A stretch of 64,000 nucleotides of DNA, taken from Streptomyces sp. XY006 (lineage in GTDB: Bacteria > Actinomycetota > Actinomycetes > Streptomycetales > Streptomycetaceae). The stretch spans positions 62,001 to 126,000 of the forward strand of contig NZ_NOKT01000015.1 in assembly GCF_002237655.1 (NCBI RefSeq), in the 5' to 3' direction. Shown piece by piece: positions 50,262-59,370 of this stretch. Numbering within the stretch: the first letter of the stretch is position 1; each line of letters begins with the position of its first letter. The translations under genes were made by a program, and so were the position numbers. A model generated the notes under the pieces. The model was not told the DNA's origin. It made no database searches and saw only the letters and a list, made by a program, of their open reading frames with translations.

Positions 50262-51080
50262 TCAGCCCAGCAACCGCTCCAGCACCACCGCGATCCCGTC
50301 CTCCTCGTTGGAGGACGTCACCTCGTCGGCCACCGCCTTCAGCTCCTCGTGGGCGTCGGCCATGGCGACACCGTAGGAGGCCCAGGCGAACATCGGTATG
50401 TCGTTGGGCATGTCGCCGAAGGCGATCGTGTCGGCCGCCTTCAGCTTGAGCCGACGGGCCGCCAGCGACAGGCCGGTGGCCTTGGACAGGCCCAGGGGGA
50501 GCAGCTCGACGATGCCCGGGCCCGCCATCGTGACGGTGACGAAACCGCCGGCGGTCCGGGTGGCCGCCTCGCACAGCTCGTCGTCCGACAGGGTCGGGTG
50601 CTGGATGTACAGCTTGTTCAGGGGCGCGGTCCACAGGTCGGACGCGTCCGTGAAGGGGGTCGCGGGCAGATTGCCGTGCGCCGCGTAGCCCGGGCCCACC
50701 AGCACCTCGCCGTCCAGGCCGTCGCGGCTCGCGGCCAGGTACAGCGGACCGACCTCCGCCTCGATCTTGGCCAGGGCCACCCCGGCGAGCTGGCGGTCCA
50801 GCGTGACCGAGGTCAGCAGACGGCGGGCGCCGGCGTCGTAGACCTGCGCGCCCTGGCCGCAGACGGCCAGCCCCTCGTAGCCGAGGTCGTCGAGGATGTG
50901 CCGGGTCCAGGGGACCGCGCGGCCGGTGACGACGATGTGCGCCGCGCCCGCCGAGGTGGCGGCGGCGAGCGCGTCACGGGTGCGCGCGGACACCGAGTCG
51001 TCGGAACGCAGCAGCGTGCCGTCGAGGTCCGTGGCGACGAGCTTGTACGGGAAGCCGCCCGAGGGAGCCGTGTCGCTCAC
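50262..51080 (-). CDS. HAD family (Cof-type) phosphatase
   Basis: A 272-residue HAD phosphatase with DLDGTLL (about 18-24), VTGRAV, and FGDMPNDIPM motifs plus a C2 cap. It overlaps the serS stop by 4 bp and is translationally coupled to it, a pairing often conserved in actinobacteria. Substrate unknown. Confidence 0.87.
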   Translation of the reverse strand: MSDTAPSGGFPYKLVATDLDGTLLRSDDSVSARTRDALAAATSAGAAHIVVTGRAVPWTRHILDDLGYEGLAVCGQGAQVYDAGARRLLTSVTLDRQLAGVALAKIEAEVGPLYLAASRDGLDGEVLVGPGYAAHGNLPATPFTDASDLWTAPLNKLYIQHPTLSDDELCEAATRTAGGFVTVTMAGPGIVELLPLGLSKATGLSLAARRLKLKAADTIAFGDMPNDIPMFAWASYGVAMADAHEELKAVADEVTSSNEEDGIAVVLERLLG

Positions 51081-52354
51081 TTGGCCACCGGCTCCAGGAC
51101 CTCCCGGCCGCCCAGGTACGGGCGCAGCACCTCGGGCACGCGCACCGAGCCGTCGGGCTGCTGATGGTTCTCCAGGATCGCCACGATGGTGCGCGGGACG
51201 GCGCAGAGCGTGCCGTTGAGCGTGGCCAGCGGGCGGACCTGCTTGCCCTCACGGACGCGGATCGACAGGCGGCGGGACTGGAACTCGGTGCAGTCCGAGG
51301 TCGAGGTCAGCTCGCGGTACTTGCCCTGGGTCGGGATCCACGCCTCGCAGTCGAACTTGCGGGCGGCCGAGGAGCCGAGGTCGGCGGAGGCCACGTCGAT
51401 GACCCGGAACGGCAGTTCCAGCGAGGTCAGCCACTGCTTCTCCCAGTCCAGCAGCCGCTGGTGCTCGGCCTGCGAGTCCTCCGGGGCGACATAGGAGAAC
51501 ATCTCGACCTTGTCGAACTGGTGCACGCGGAAGATGCCGCGGGTGTCCTTGCCGTGCGAGCCGGCCTCACGGCGGAAGCAGGGCGAGAAGCCCGCGTAGC
51601 GCAGCGGGAGGCGCTCGGCGTCGAGGATCTCGTCCATGTGGTACGCCGCGAGCGCGACCTCGGAGGTGCCGACCAGGTAGAGGTCGTCGTCCTGGAGGTG
51701 GTAGACGTCCTGGGAGGCCTGGCCGAGGAAGCCCGTGCCCGCCATGGACTGGGGGCGGACCAGGGCCGGGGTCAGCATCGGCGTGAAGCCGGCCGCCGTG
51801 GCCTGGGCCATCGCCGCGTTCACCAGGGCGAGCTCCAGCAGGGCGCCCACGCCCGTGAGGAAGTAGAAGCGGGAGCCGGAGACCTTGGCGCCGCGCTCGA
51901 CGTCGATCGCGCCGAGGAGGTGGCCGAGCTCCAGGTGGTCGCGGGGCTCGAAGCCCTCGGCGGCGAAGTCGCGGATCGTGCCGTGCGTCTCCAGCGTGAC
52001 GAAGTCCTCCTCGCCGCCCACGGGCACGTCCGGGTGGACGAGGTTGCCGAGCTTCTCCAGCAGCTGCTGGGTCTCGGCGGCCGCGGCGTCGCGCTCCGCG
52101 TCGGCGGCCTTGACGTCGGCGGCGAGCTGGCTCGCCTTCTTCAGCAGCTCGGCCTTCTCGTCCCCGGACGCCTTGGGGATCAGCTTGCCGAGCGCCTTCT
52201 GCTCGGCGCGCAGCTCGTCGAAGCGGACGCCGGACGACCTGCGCCGCTCGTCGGCAGACAGGAGGGAGTCGACGAGCGCGACGTCCTCTCCACGGGCGCG
52301 CTGGGACGCGCGCACACGGTCGGGGTCCTCACGGAGCAGGCGAAGGTCAATCAC
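51077..52354 (-). CDS. serS: Seryl-tRNA synthetase
   Basis: A 425-residue class II synthetase that charges tRNA-Ser: N-terminal tRNA-binding coiled coil (about 25-105) and catalytic core with motif 2 FRREAGSHGKDTRGIFR and motif 3 GTLCAVPRTIVAILE. Start at GTG 52354 (VIDLRLLREDPD); the frame extends further but without family support. It lies 836 bp from a tRNA-Ser gene. Confidence 0.96.
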   Translation of the reverse strand: MIDLRLLREDPDRVRASQRARGEDVALVDSLLSADERRRSSGVRFDELRAEQKALGKLIPKASGDEKAELLKKASQLAADVKAADAERDAAAAETQQLLEKLGNLVHPDVPVGGEEDFVTLETHGTIRDFAAEGFEPRDHLELGHLLGAIDVERGAKVSGSRFYFLTGVGALLELALVNAAMAQATAAGFTPMLTPALVRPQSMAGTGFLGQASQDVYHLQDDDLYLVGTSEVALAAYHMDEILDAERLPLRYAGFSPCFRREAGSHGKDTRGIFRVHQFDKVEMFSYVAPEDSQAEHQRLLDWEKQWLTSLELPFRVIDVASADLGSSAARKFDCEAWIPTQGKYRELTSTSDCTEFQSRRLSIRVREGKQVRPLATLNGTLCAVPRTIVAILENHQQPDGSVRVPEVLRPYLGGREVLEPVAK

Positions 52355-52455
52355 GCGCCCCAGGCTACCGGTGTGGGATGACCGCCCACGACTCACTATT
52401 CCTGTCGCGCCTTACGTACCGTTATGAGGCAATTGCGTGCAGTGTCAATAAAAGA

Positions 52456-52483
52456 GGATGCCTCTCCCCGGAACGAGGCATCC
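52456..52483 (-). terminator. Intrinsic terminator read on the minus strand
   Basis: A 9-bp inverted repeat (52456-52464 and 52475-52483, GGATGCCTC/GAGGCATCC). Read on the minus strand it is followed by TCTTTTATT, a real U-rich tail, so it would stop transcripts coming from pheA toward serS. Confidence 0.65.
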
Positions 52484-52537
52484 GGCGGGCGTCGCCTTGA
52501 CTCGAATCCCTTGTGGGAAGCGGGACTTGGGGTTTGG

Positions 52538-52850
52538 TTGTCCACAGGGATCCACACCCGCGGAAGAGTTATCCACAGGCTGTGTGGAAGATCTGTGGAC
52601 GTCGGAATTGATCACTTCGGAAGGCGGGATCGTCCTTGAGAATTCCCGCCGCAAACCCCCTCTACCCTCACTTTCGAGTGGAAACGGGTCACTCCAAAGA
52701 GTGACGCAAGGGGAAACGGTGGACGAAGGGTGACCTGCCCGTCGATGGACGCATCAGGGGCCTGTAGGGCGATTTGTCGACTGCCTCATGGTTCGTTGTC
52801 GACTTGTCCCCAGGTCGAGAAGCGGACCTGTGGATAACTTCTGTGGATAA
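52538..52850. promoter_or_regulatory. Cluster of four perfect DnaA boxes between serS and pheA
   Basis: TTGTCCACA at 52538-52546, TTATCCACA at 52569-52577, and TTATCCACA on the minus strand at 52829-52837 and 52842-52850, with weaker matches between. They lie in the 554-bp serS/pheA gap (52355-52908), which also has a GTCACTC/GAGTGAC hairpin near 52690 and no convincing gene. Confidence 0.75.
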
Positions 52851-52908
52851 CGACTATCAGCAGGTACGACCGCCCAGGAGCGCCCACGACCACCCCGGGA
52901 AGCGACCG

Positions 52909-53841
52909 CTAGAAGCGGCCGTCCTGGCACCGGGCGACCCAGTCCGCCGCCGCCACGAACTCCTCGTCCGACGTACCGAGCCGCGGCGGCCGCACCTCCG
53001 CCGGCTGCATGTCGGCACGCGGATACGAGCCCAGGTAGCGCACCTGGAGACAGATCCGCTTCAGGCCCATCAAGGCCTCGGCCACCCGGCGGTCGGAGAT
53101 GTGGCCCTCGGCGTCGATGCAGAAGCAGTAGTTGCCGATGCCGGCACCGGTCGGGCGGGACTGGAGCAGCATCAGGTTGATGCCCCGGGTGGCGAACTCG
53201 CCGAGCAGGTCGCGCAGACCGCCGGGGTGGTCGTCGCGCTGCCACAGCACGACGGAGGTCTTGTCCGCGCCGGTCGGGGCGGCGGGCCGTGCGGGCCGGC
53301 CGACCAGCACGAACCGCGTCTGGGCGTTCTCGGCGTCGTGGATCCCGGTCTCCAGGGCCTCGAGACCGTAGCGCGCGGCGGCGAACTCACCCGCGAAGGC
53401 GGCGTCGTACTGGCCCTCCTGGACCAGCCGCGCGGCGTCCGCGTTCGAGGCGGCCGACTCCCAGTGCGCGTCCGGCAGGTGCTTCCGCAGCCAGTTGCGC
53501 ACCTGCGGCTGGGCGGCCGGGTGCGCGGAGACGGTCTTGATGTCCGACAGCGTCGTGCCCGGGCGGACGAGCAGCGCGAAGGTGATGGAGAGCAGCACCT
53601 CGCGGTAGATCATCAGCGGGGCACCGGCGACGAGCTCGTCGAGCGTGGTGGTGATGCCGCCCTCGACGGAGTTCTCGATCGGCACGAACGCGGCCTCGGC
53701 CTCGCCGGCGCGTACCGCGTCGAGCGCGGACTGGACGGACACGTACGGGATGAGCTCCCGGGTGGCGGCCTCGGGAAGCGTACGCAGGGCGACTTCGGTG
53801 AAGGTGCCCTCGGGGCCGAGATACGCATAGCTCGCTGGCAT
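52909..53841 (-). CDS. pheA: Prephenate dehydratase
   Basis: A 310-residue monofunctional enzyme converting prephenate to phenylpyruvate for phenylalanine synthesis. N-terminal catalytic domain: LGPEGTFTEVAL, NSVEGGITTTLDEL and the TRF motif; C-terminal ACT domain (about 205-285) with LQSRPTG where many have ESRP, the phenylalanine feedback site. ATG 53841. Confidence 0.94.
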   Translation of the reverse strand: MPASYAYLGPEGTFTEVALRTLPEAATRELIPYVSVQSALDAVRAGEAEAAFVPIENSVEGGITTTLDELVAGAPLMIYREVLLSITFALLVRPGTTLSDIKTVSAHPAAQPQVRNWLRKHLPDAHWESAASNADAARLVQEGQYDAAFAGEFAAARYGLEALETGIHDAENAQTRFVLVGRPARPAAPTGADKTSVVLWQRDDHPGGLRDLLGEFATRGINLMLLQSRPTGAGIGNYCFCIDAEGHISDRRVAEALMGLKRICLQVRYLGSYPRADMQPAEVRPPRLGTSDEEFVAAADWVARCQDGRF

Positions 53842-53902
53842 GAGCTCACCCTAATGGGCTCGCGGAAGCGCTATCCCCCACAAGCCCGCACACAGGCCAG
53901 CT

Positions 53903-55192
53903 TCACCCCTCCAGCAACTTCTGCCCCACGTACTCGCCCTCCGCCGCCCCGCCCGGCACCGCGAACAGCCCGCTCGACTCGTGCCGGATGAACGGCGACA
54001 GGGCGTCGCCCCGGTCGAGCTTGCGCTGCACCGGGACGAAGCCGCGCAGCGGATCGGCCTGCCAGCAGATGAAGAGCAGACCGGCGTCGGGCATGCCGTC
54101 GTGGTTGATGCCGTCGTGGAAGGAGAAGGGGCGGCGGAGCATGGCGGCGCCGCCGTTCTGGTCCGGCCGGGTGATGCGGGCGTGGGCGTTGATCGGGACG
54201 ACGAGGTTGCCCTCGGCGTCCGTCTTCTCCAGGTCCATCGCGGTCGTCTCGGTGCCGCCGGACAGCGCCGCCCCGTCGGCCTTGCGGCGCCCGATGACGG
54301 CCTCCTGCGCCGTGACGGAGAGCTTCTCCCAGTCGTCGAGGAGCATGCGGATCCGGCGGACGACGGCGTAGGAGCCGTTCGCCATCCAGGCCGGTTCACC
54401 CTTCTCAGGGACGAAGATCCGCCGGTCGAAGTCGGGCTCGCCCGGCTTGGGGTTCCGGGTGCCGTCGATCTGGCCCATGAGGTTGCGGGCGGTCATGGGG
54501 TGGGCAGTGGCGCCGGGCGAGCGGTTGAAGCCGTTCATCTGCCACCGCACCTTGGCGGCCCGCCCCGCGTCCTTCTGGATCGCGCGCAGGGCGTGGAAGG
54601 CGACCAGGGCGTCGTTCGCACCGATCTGGACCCACAGGTCGCCGTTGCTGCGGTTCTTGTCGAGGCGGTCGGAGGAGAACTCGGGCAGCGGGTCCAGGGC
54701 CACCGGACGCTGCTTCTCCAGGCCCGTCCGGGCGAAGAAGCTGTGCCCGAAGCCGAAGGTGAGGGTCAGCGACGAGGGTCCCGCGTCGCGGGCCACGTCG
54801 GTGTCGCCGTGGGCGCTCGGCTCGCCCGCCATCAGCCGCCGGGCCGTCTCCGACCAGCGGCGGAGCAGGGCCGCGGCCTCCTTGCGGCCGGCGCCCGCCG
54901 CCAGGTCGAAGGCGACGAGATGGCCGCGGGCCTGGAGGCCGTCGGTGATGCCGGGCTGATGTTTCCCGTGAAACATCGCCCGGTCGGTGCCGAGTGAGGT
55001 GAGCGGAACGGCCGCCTCGGAGGGGGCGGCGGCGTATCCCGCCGCGGTGCCCGCCGTGCCGAGCACGAGCCCGGTGGCACCGGCGGTACCGAGCAGCCGC
55101 CGCCGGGAGATGCCCCCGTGGGCGGCGGCCGCCACGGCGTTCTCCGGGGCGGCCTCACGGGTGCGGGCCTGGGGGATGGACTGGTCGGGCAT
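53903..55192 (-). CDS. dtpA: Tat-exported Dyp-type haem peroxidase (DtpA-like)
   Basis: A 429-residue peroxidase with a twin-arginine signal (ISRRRLLGTAG, then a hydrophobic stretch). Dyp motifs: FHGKHQPGI near residue 75, the catalytic-Asp segment GQIDGTRNPK, and the distal/proximal segment NAHARITRP. In S. lividans the matching DtpA depends on copper delivered by Sco and works with the copper oxidase GlxA. Last gene of the copper operon, 6 bp after copCD. Confidence 0.92.
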   Translation of the reverse strand: MPDQSIPQARTREAAPENAVAAAAHGGISRRRLLGTAGATGLVLGTAGTAAGYAAAPSEAAVPLTSLGTDRAMFHGKHQPGITDGLQARGHLVAFDLAAGAGRKEAAALLRRWSETARRLMAGEPSAHGDTDVARDAGPSSLTLTFGFGHSFFARTGLEKQRPVALDPLPEFSSDRLDKNRSNGDLWVQIGANDALVAFHALRAIQKDAGRAAKVRWQMNGFNRSPGATAHPMTARNLMGQIDGTRNPKPGEPDFDRRIFVPEKGEPAWMANGSYAVVRRIRMLLDDWEKLSVTAQEAVIGRRKADGAALSGGTETTAMDLEKTDAEGNLVVPINAHARITRPDQNGGAAMLRRPFSFHDGINHDGMPDAGLLFICWQADPLRGFVPVQRKLDRGDALSPFIRHESSGLFAVPGGAAEGEYVGQKLLEG

Positions 55193-55198
55193 GGTCGT

Positions 55199-57235
55199 TC
55201 AGCCGATCTGCGCGTTCTTGGTGACGGTCACCTCGTCGATCTCGGAGGTCCGCACGGTCACGTCGACCTGCCAGTCGCCGGCCATGGGGATCTGCACTCC
55301 GTTCGCCGACCAGTGTCCGGCAGCGAGGTGGTCGGGGACGACGGGCAGGGGCCCGATGTCCTTGGCCTTGAGGGTGAACTCGACCTTGACCTCGGGGATG
55401 TCGAAGGCCTTGCCGTCGGGCCGCTCCACGTACGCGTGCATCTCGTTGGCACCCACGCGGGCGGGGTCGAGGTCGATGGTGACGACGCCCTTGCCGTCCT
55501 GGCCGCCGGTGTCGAAGGGCATGTTCAGGGTGAGTGCGCCGGACGTCCCCGTGTCGGCGGAGGCGGAGGACGACGACGAGGTGGCCGCCCTGGCCTCCTG
55601 CTCGGTACGTCCCGGCTCGGTCTGGGTCAGCACGGTGGTGACGGCGAGCAGGACGACCGCGATGCCGGCCTCGGCCAGCACCGAGCGGCGCAGCCCGAAG
55701 CGGTGGGGGTCCGCGTCCCGCAGCCGCTTCTGCCGGGCGGCGTCCCGGGCCGCCCGCTGCCGGGCGAGCTGCGCGGCGCGCTCGGGATCGGCGGGTTCGG
55801 GGCCGACGGGCTCGGTGGCGGGCACCTCGGCGGCGGACTCTTCGGCGGTGGGTTCACCGGCCGTGGGTTCACCGTCCGTGGGCGCGGCGGCGTCGGCGCG
55901 AGTGCCGGCACCAGCATGGGTACCGGTACCGGCGCGGGCGTCCGTCTCGCCCGAGGCTCCCGCCCCGGCCCGCACCTTCGTCCGCTCCGCCGCGGCCGGC
56001 ACCGCCTCCGCCAGCCGGCCCGTCCACCGGCGCGAGATCCACGCGACGCCGACGAGGACGACGACGAGGGCGATCTTCGCCAGGAGGAGCTGTCCGTAGC
56101 GGGTGTCGGTGAAGGCCGACCAGGAGCCGAGCTGGCGCCAGGACTGGTACGTCCCGGTCACGATCAGCACGAGCACGCTGCCGAACGCGACCCGGGAGAA
56201 GCGGCGTACGGCGGACGCGTCGACCGGGGCGTCGGCGGGCGCCCGGTACAGGGCGACCAGGAGCGCGCCGAGTCCGCCGAGCCAGGCGGCGACGGCCAGC
56301 AGGTGGAGGACGTCCACCGGCATGGAGATGCCCGCCTGGAGCCCGACCGAGGCGTGCTCGGACATCGCCCAGCTCGCGGCGAGCCCCGCGGCCACGACGA
56401 CGCCCCCGATGGCGAGCCCGAAGCTCAGGTCCCGCTTCTCCTGCGGGTCCTCACGCTTGTCGTACGCCCCGAACAGCACGGCGATGAACAGCGCCGCGGC
56501 GGCGAGGAGCAGCAGCCGGGAGACCAGGGCGGCACCGGTCTTGGTCTGCAGGACCTGCCCCAGCAGGGACAGGTCGAAGACGTCGGAGACCTTCCCGGAG
56601 CCGGTGAAGGAGCCGCGCAGCAGGAGCAGGGCGAGGGTCGAGGCGGTGAGCGCCAGCCAGCCGGAGACGACGAACCGCTGCACCGGCCGCACTCCGGAGC
56701 CGCGCGGCCAGCAGGCGAGCACGAAGGCGGCGCCACCGGCCATAACGATGAACCCGGCGTACGACACGTACCGCCCGAAGCCGTACAGCCAGCCGACGAC
56801 CCCGTCGTCGGCGCCCTGCCCGGACACCGCGACAGACGTCTTGGAGGGGGCGCCGATCGAGAAGGTATAGGCGCCGGCGACGGGGTGGCTGTCCGCCGAG
56901 ACGACCTGGTAGGCCACCGTGTAGGTGCCGTCGGACAGGCCCGACTGCAGGCGCACGGCGTAGGTCGTGCCGCCGACGCCGGACGGCTCGCCGGTGTCGA
57001 CGCGCTTGCCCTCGGGGTCGAGCACGCGCAGCGAGTCGCCGGAGAGCGCGACCTGCTCGGAGAAGGTGAGCGAGATCCGGGACGGGGCCTGGTCGACCAC
57101 CGCCCCCTGCGCCGGGTCGCTGCCGGTCACCGCGGCGTGCGCGGAGACCGGGCCGGCCCCGGCGAGCAGGGCGCAGACCGCGGCCAGGAGCAGCAGCACC
57201 AGGGTCCGGACGCGGGGGGCGATGGTCTGGGTCAC
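55199..57235 (-). CDS. CopC-CopD copper protein with C-terminal YtkA-like domain
   Basis: A 678-residue fused protein: signal peptide, CopC copper-binding domain (about 30-125, beginning SAHAAVTGSDPAQG, His expected at the mature N-terminus), then eight or more helices of CopD, a charged low-complexity loop rich in Ala, Glu and Thr (about 405-490), and a C-terminal beta domain of YtkA/FixH type (about 570-678). It probably moves copper across the membrane. Starts 13 bp from the PCuAC gene. Confidence 0.89.
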   Translation of the reverse strand: MTQTIAPRVRTLVLLLLAAVCALLAGAGPVSAHAAVTGSDPAQGAVVDQAPSRISLTFSEQVALSGDSLRVLDPEGKRVDTGEPSGVGGTTYAVRLQSGLSDGTYTVAYQVVSADSHPVAGAYTFSIGAPSKTSVAVSGQGADDGVVGWLYGFGRYVSYAGFIVMAGGAAFVLACWPRGSGVRPVQRFVVSGWLALTASTLALLLLRGSFTGSGKVSDVFDLSLLGQVLQTKTGAALVSRLLLLAAAALFIAVLFGAYDKREDPQEKRDLSFGLAIGGVVVAAGLAASWAMSEHASVGLQAGISMPVDVLHLLAVAAWLGGLGALLVALYRAPADAPVDASAVRRFSRVAFGSVLVLIVTGTYQSWRQLGSWSAFTDTRYGQLLLAKIALVVVLVGVAWISRRWTGRLAEAVPAAAERTKVRAGAGASGETDARAGTGTHAGAGTRADAAAPTDGEPTAGEPTAEESAAEVPATEPVGPEPADPERAAQLARQRAARDAARQKRLRDADPHRFGLRRSVLAEAGIAVVLLAVTTVLTQTEPGRTEQEARAATSSSSSASADTGTSGALTLNMPFDTGGQDGKGVVTIDLDPARVGANEMHAYVERPDGKAFDIPEVKVEFTLKAKDIGPLPVVPDHLAAGHWSANGVQIPMAGDWQVDVTVRTSEIDEVTVTKNAQIG

Positions 57236-57248
57236 AGGGGTCCCTCCG

Positions 57249-57725
57249 TCAGTGTCCGGTCGTCGGGGTGTAGGTGGCGGCCTTCACCGGCATCTCCACC
57301 TCGACGGGGTCGGAGTGGGCGAAGCGCAGCTCGACGGTGACCGTCTGGCCTTCCTTCGGCTTGCGCTTGAGCTGCTCGAACATCAGGTGGTCGCCGCCGG
57401 TCCTGAGCACCAGCCGCCCGTGGGCGGGGATCGTGAGGCTCTCGACCTCCTGCATGGCCCCGCCGGTGGTCTCGTGCACGGTGACCTGGCCGGCGATGTC
57501 GCTGCTGACCGAGGTCAGCTCGTCGTCGGAGCCGCCCTTGTTGGTGACGGTGAGGAAACCGGCCGCCATCTCGTCGGAGACCGGCTGCGGCATGTACGCG
57601 GAGCCGACGGAGAGCTTCGCCTCGCCGCCCGAGCCGCCGTCGCCGCCCGAGTCCGAGCCGCCGCAGCCCGCCAGGGCCAGGGCCCCCGCTATGACGAGGG
57701 CCGTCGGGGCGAGCCGTCGCCTCAC
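57249..57725 (-). CDS. PCuAC-type copper chaperone lipoprotein
   Basis: A 158-residue lipoprotein (lipobox LAGC near residue 19) with the PCuAC fold. Copper ligands are visible in VHETTGGAM and HLMFEQL. These extracytoplasmic chaperones pass Cu(I) to oxidase CuA centres, often with Sco. Start is GTG 57725, overlapping the Sco stop by 4 bp. Confidence 0.9.
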   Translation of the reverse strand: MRRRLAPTALVIAGALALAGCGGSDSGGDGGSGGEAKLSVGSAYMPQPVSDEMAAGFLTVTNKGGSDDELTSVSSDIAGQVTVHETTGGAMQEVESLTIPAHGRLVLRTGGDHLMFEQLKRKPKEGQTVTVELRFAHSDPVEVEMPVKAATYTPTTGH

Positions 57726-58375
57726 GGGGTCTCCCCCTTGAGGATCTTGGGCAGATCCTTGCTGTAGTCCTCGACGGTGGCGTCCTCGCCGTAGAGCACG
57801 TAGCCGCCGTCGGTCTTCGGCGAGAAGGCGATGACCTGGGTGCCGTGCTCGGAGACGACCTTGCCGTTCTTGTCCTTGCGCGGCGGGTCGATGGAGATGC
57901 CGAGGGTGCGGGCGCCGGCCTGGACGGTGGCGAAGTCGCCGGTGAGGCCGGTGAAGCGGGAGTCGATGCCCTTGAGCCACTTGCCGAGTTCGGCCGGGGT
58001 GTCGCGCTCGGGGTCGGTGGTGACGAACACGACGCGCAGGTCGTCCTGCTCGGCCTTGGGGAGCTGCTTCGCGGCGACGGCGATGTTGTTCATCGTCAGC
58101 GGGCAGACGTCGGGGCAGTGCGTGTAGCCGAAGTAGATCAGCGTGGGCTTGCCCGCGGTCTCCTTGCGGAGGTCGTACTTCTTGCCCTGGGTGTCGGTGA
58201 GGACCAGGTCCGGCTTCTCGAAGGGCTTGTCGAGGACCGTGGCGGCCTTCTCGGTACCGGCCTCCTCCGACACCACGGCGACGGGCTTGTTGCTGTCGTC
58301 GCCGCTGCCGCAGGCGGTCAGGGTCAGGGAGGCGGCGGCGAGCAGTGCGGCCGCGGCGAAGGTCTTGGTGCGCAT
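57722..58375 (-). CDS. Sco family copper chaperone lipoprotein
   Basis: A 217-residue lipoprotein (lipobox LTAC near residue 22) with a thioredoxin fold. The copper site is CPDVC plus the later His in SEHGTQV. It metallates cytochrome oxidase CuA and, in S. lividans, other extracytoplasmic copper enzymes needed for development. Confidence 0.92.
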   Translation of the reverse strand: MRTKTFAAAALLAAASLTLTACGSGDDSNKPVAVVSEEAGTEKAATVLDKPFEKPDLVLTDTQGKKYDLRKETAGKPTLIYFGYTHCPDVCPLTMNNIAVAAKQLPKAEQDDLRVVFVTTDPERDTPAELGKWLKGIDSRFTGLTGDFATVQAGARTLGISIDPPRKDKNGKVVSEHGTQVIAFSPKTDGGYVLYGEDATVEDYSKDLPKILKGETP

Positions 58376-58471
58376 AGAGAAATGTCCCAGATGTCGGTGG
58401 CCCGGCGCGCACCGGGGTGCCTCCGTGAACCGGAGGCGGGCACCCGGCGCGCGCCGTGCGAGGAAGCGGCG

Positions 58472-59215
58472 TCAGGCGTTGCTGCGCCGACGCCCGGCGA
58501 GCACGCCGTAGGCGACACCCGCGGCGCCGACGACGATGCCGACGATGCCCAGGACGCGGGCGGTGGTGTCCGTGCCGTCGGAGGAGCCGGAGTCGTGCGC
58601 GGCGGTCTCGGCGGAGGCCTTCTCGGCCGACTCGGCGTCGGCGTCCTCACCGGCCGCCGAGCCGTGGTGCCCGTCCTCGGAGGCGGCGGACAGCTCCAGC
58701 ACGGGGGCCGGGTTGTCGGGCTCCTCCTGGCCCTCCTGCGGCACCTCGATCCAGCGGACGACCTCCTTGTTGGAGTACGTCTGCAGGGCCTTGAAGACCA
58801 GCTGGTCGGCGTCCTCGGGCAGCTGGCCGACGGAGAGCGGGAACTTCTCGAAGTAGCCGGGCTCGATGCCCTTGCCGTCGGCGGTCCAGGTGACCTTGGA
58901 GACCGCCTCGGTGATCTTCTCGCCGTGCATCTCCAGCGGCTTGTCCAGCTTGGACTTGGTGACCTCGATCTTCCAGCCGGGCATCGGCTCCGGCATGACG
59001 GAGGCCAGCGGGTGGTCGGTCGGGAAGGTGACCTCCAGCTTGGTGGTGGAGGCGTCGTCGCGCTCGTTCGGCACCTTGAAGTCGACGACCGCGTAACCGC
59101 CCTTGGCGGCCGTGCCCTCGGGCTGCACGGAGACGTGCGCGAAGGCGGGGGCGGACAGGGCGAGAACGGTGAGACCGGCGGCGGCACCGGCCGCGGCGAT
59201 ACGGGAAGCCTTCAT
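58472..59215 (-). CDS. YcnI-like (DUF1775) copper-binding membrane-anchored protein
   Basis: A 247-residue protein: signal peptide with cleavage expected just before His (AFA then HVSVQPEG), giving an N-terminal His for copper binding, the DUF1775 beta domain (about 28-160), a Ser/Glu/Ala-rich linker and a C-terminal anchor helix with basic tail GRRRSNA. First core gene of the copper operon; ATG 59215. Confidence 0.88.
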   Translation of the reverse strand: MKASRIAAAGAAAGLTVLALSAPAFAHVSVQPEGTAAKGGYAVVDFKVPNERDDASTTKLEVTFPTDHPLASVMPEPMPGWKIEVTKSKLDKPLEMHGEKITEAVSKVTWTADGKGIEPGYFEKFPLSVGQLPEDADQLVFKALQTYSNKEVVRWIEVPQEGQEEPDNPAPVLELSAASEDGHHGSAAGEDADAESAEKASAETAAHDSGSSDGTDTTARVLGIVGIVVGAAGVAYGVLAGRRRSNA

Positions 59216-59370
59216 GGAAGGGAGCACTCCGCTGTGAGTCGGGATGAGGAAGAGGGATCGCGCACGCGCGCGTGCCGCACGACGGCGGCCCCTCCTCCCG
59301 GGCGTCCGGGGACCCGTGGGTTCGGAGAACCAGGGTTCCGGGACGGCACAGCGGTGGTGGTCGCGTCGCG

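Noticed and set aside
54961..54974. GTTTCCCGTGAAAC, one mismatch from parS
   Set aside because: It lies inside the Dyp peroxidase gene and encodes the conserved FHGKHQ motif on the minus strand, so protein constraint explains it.
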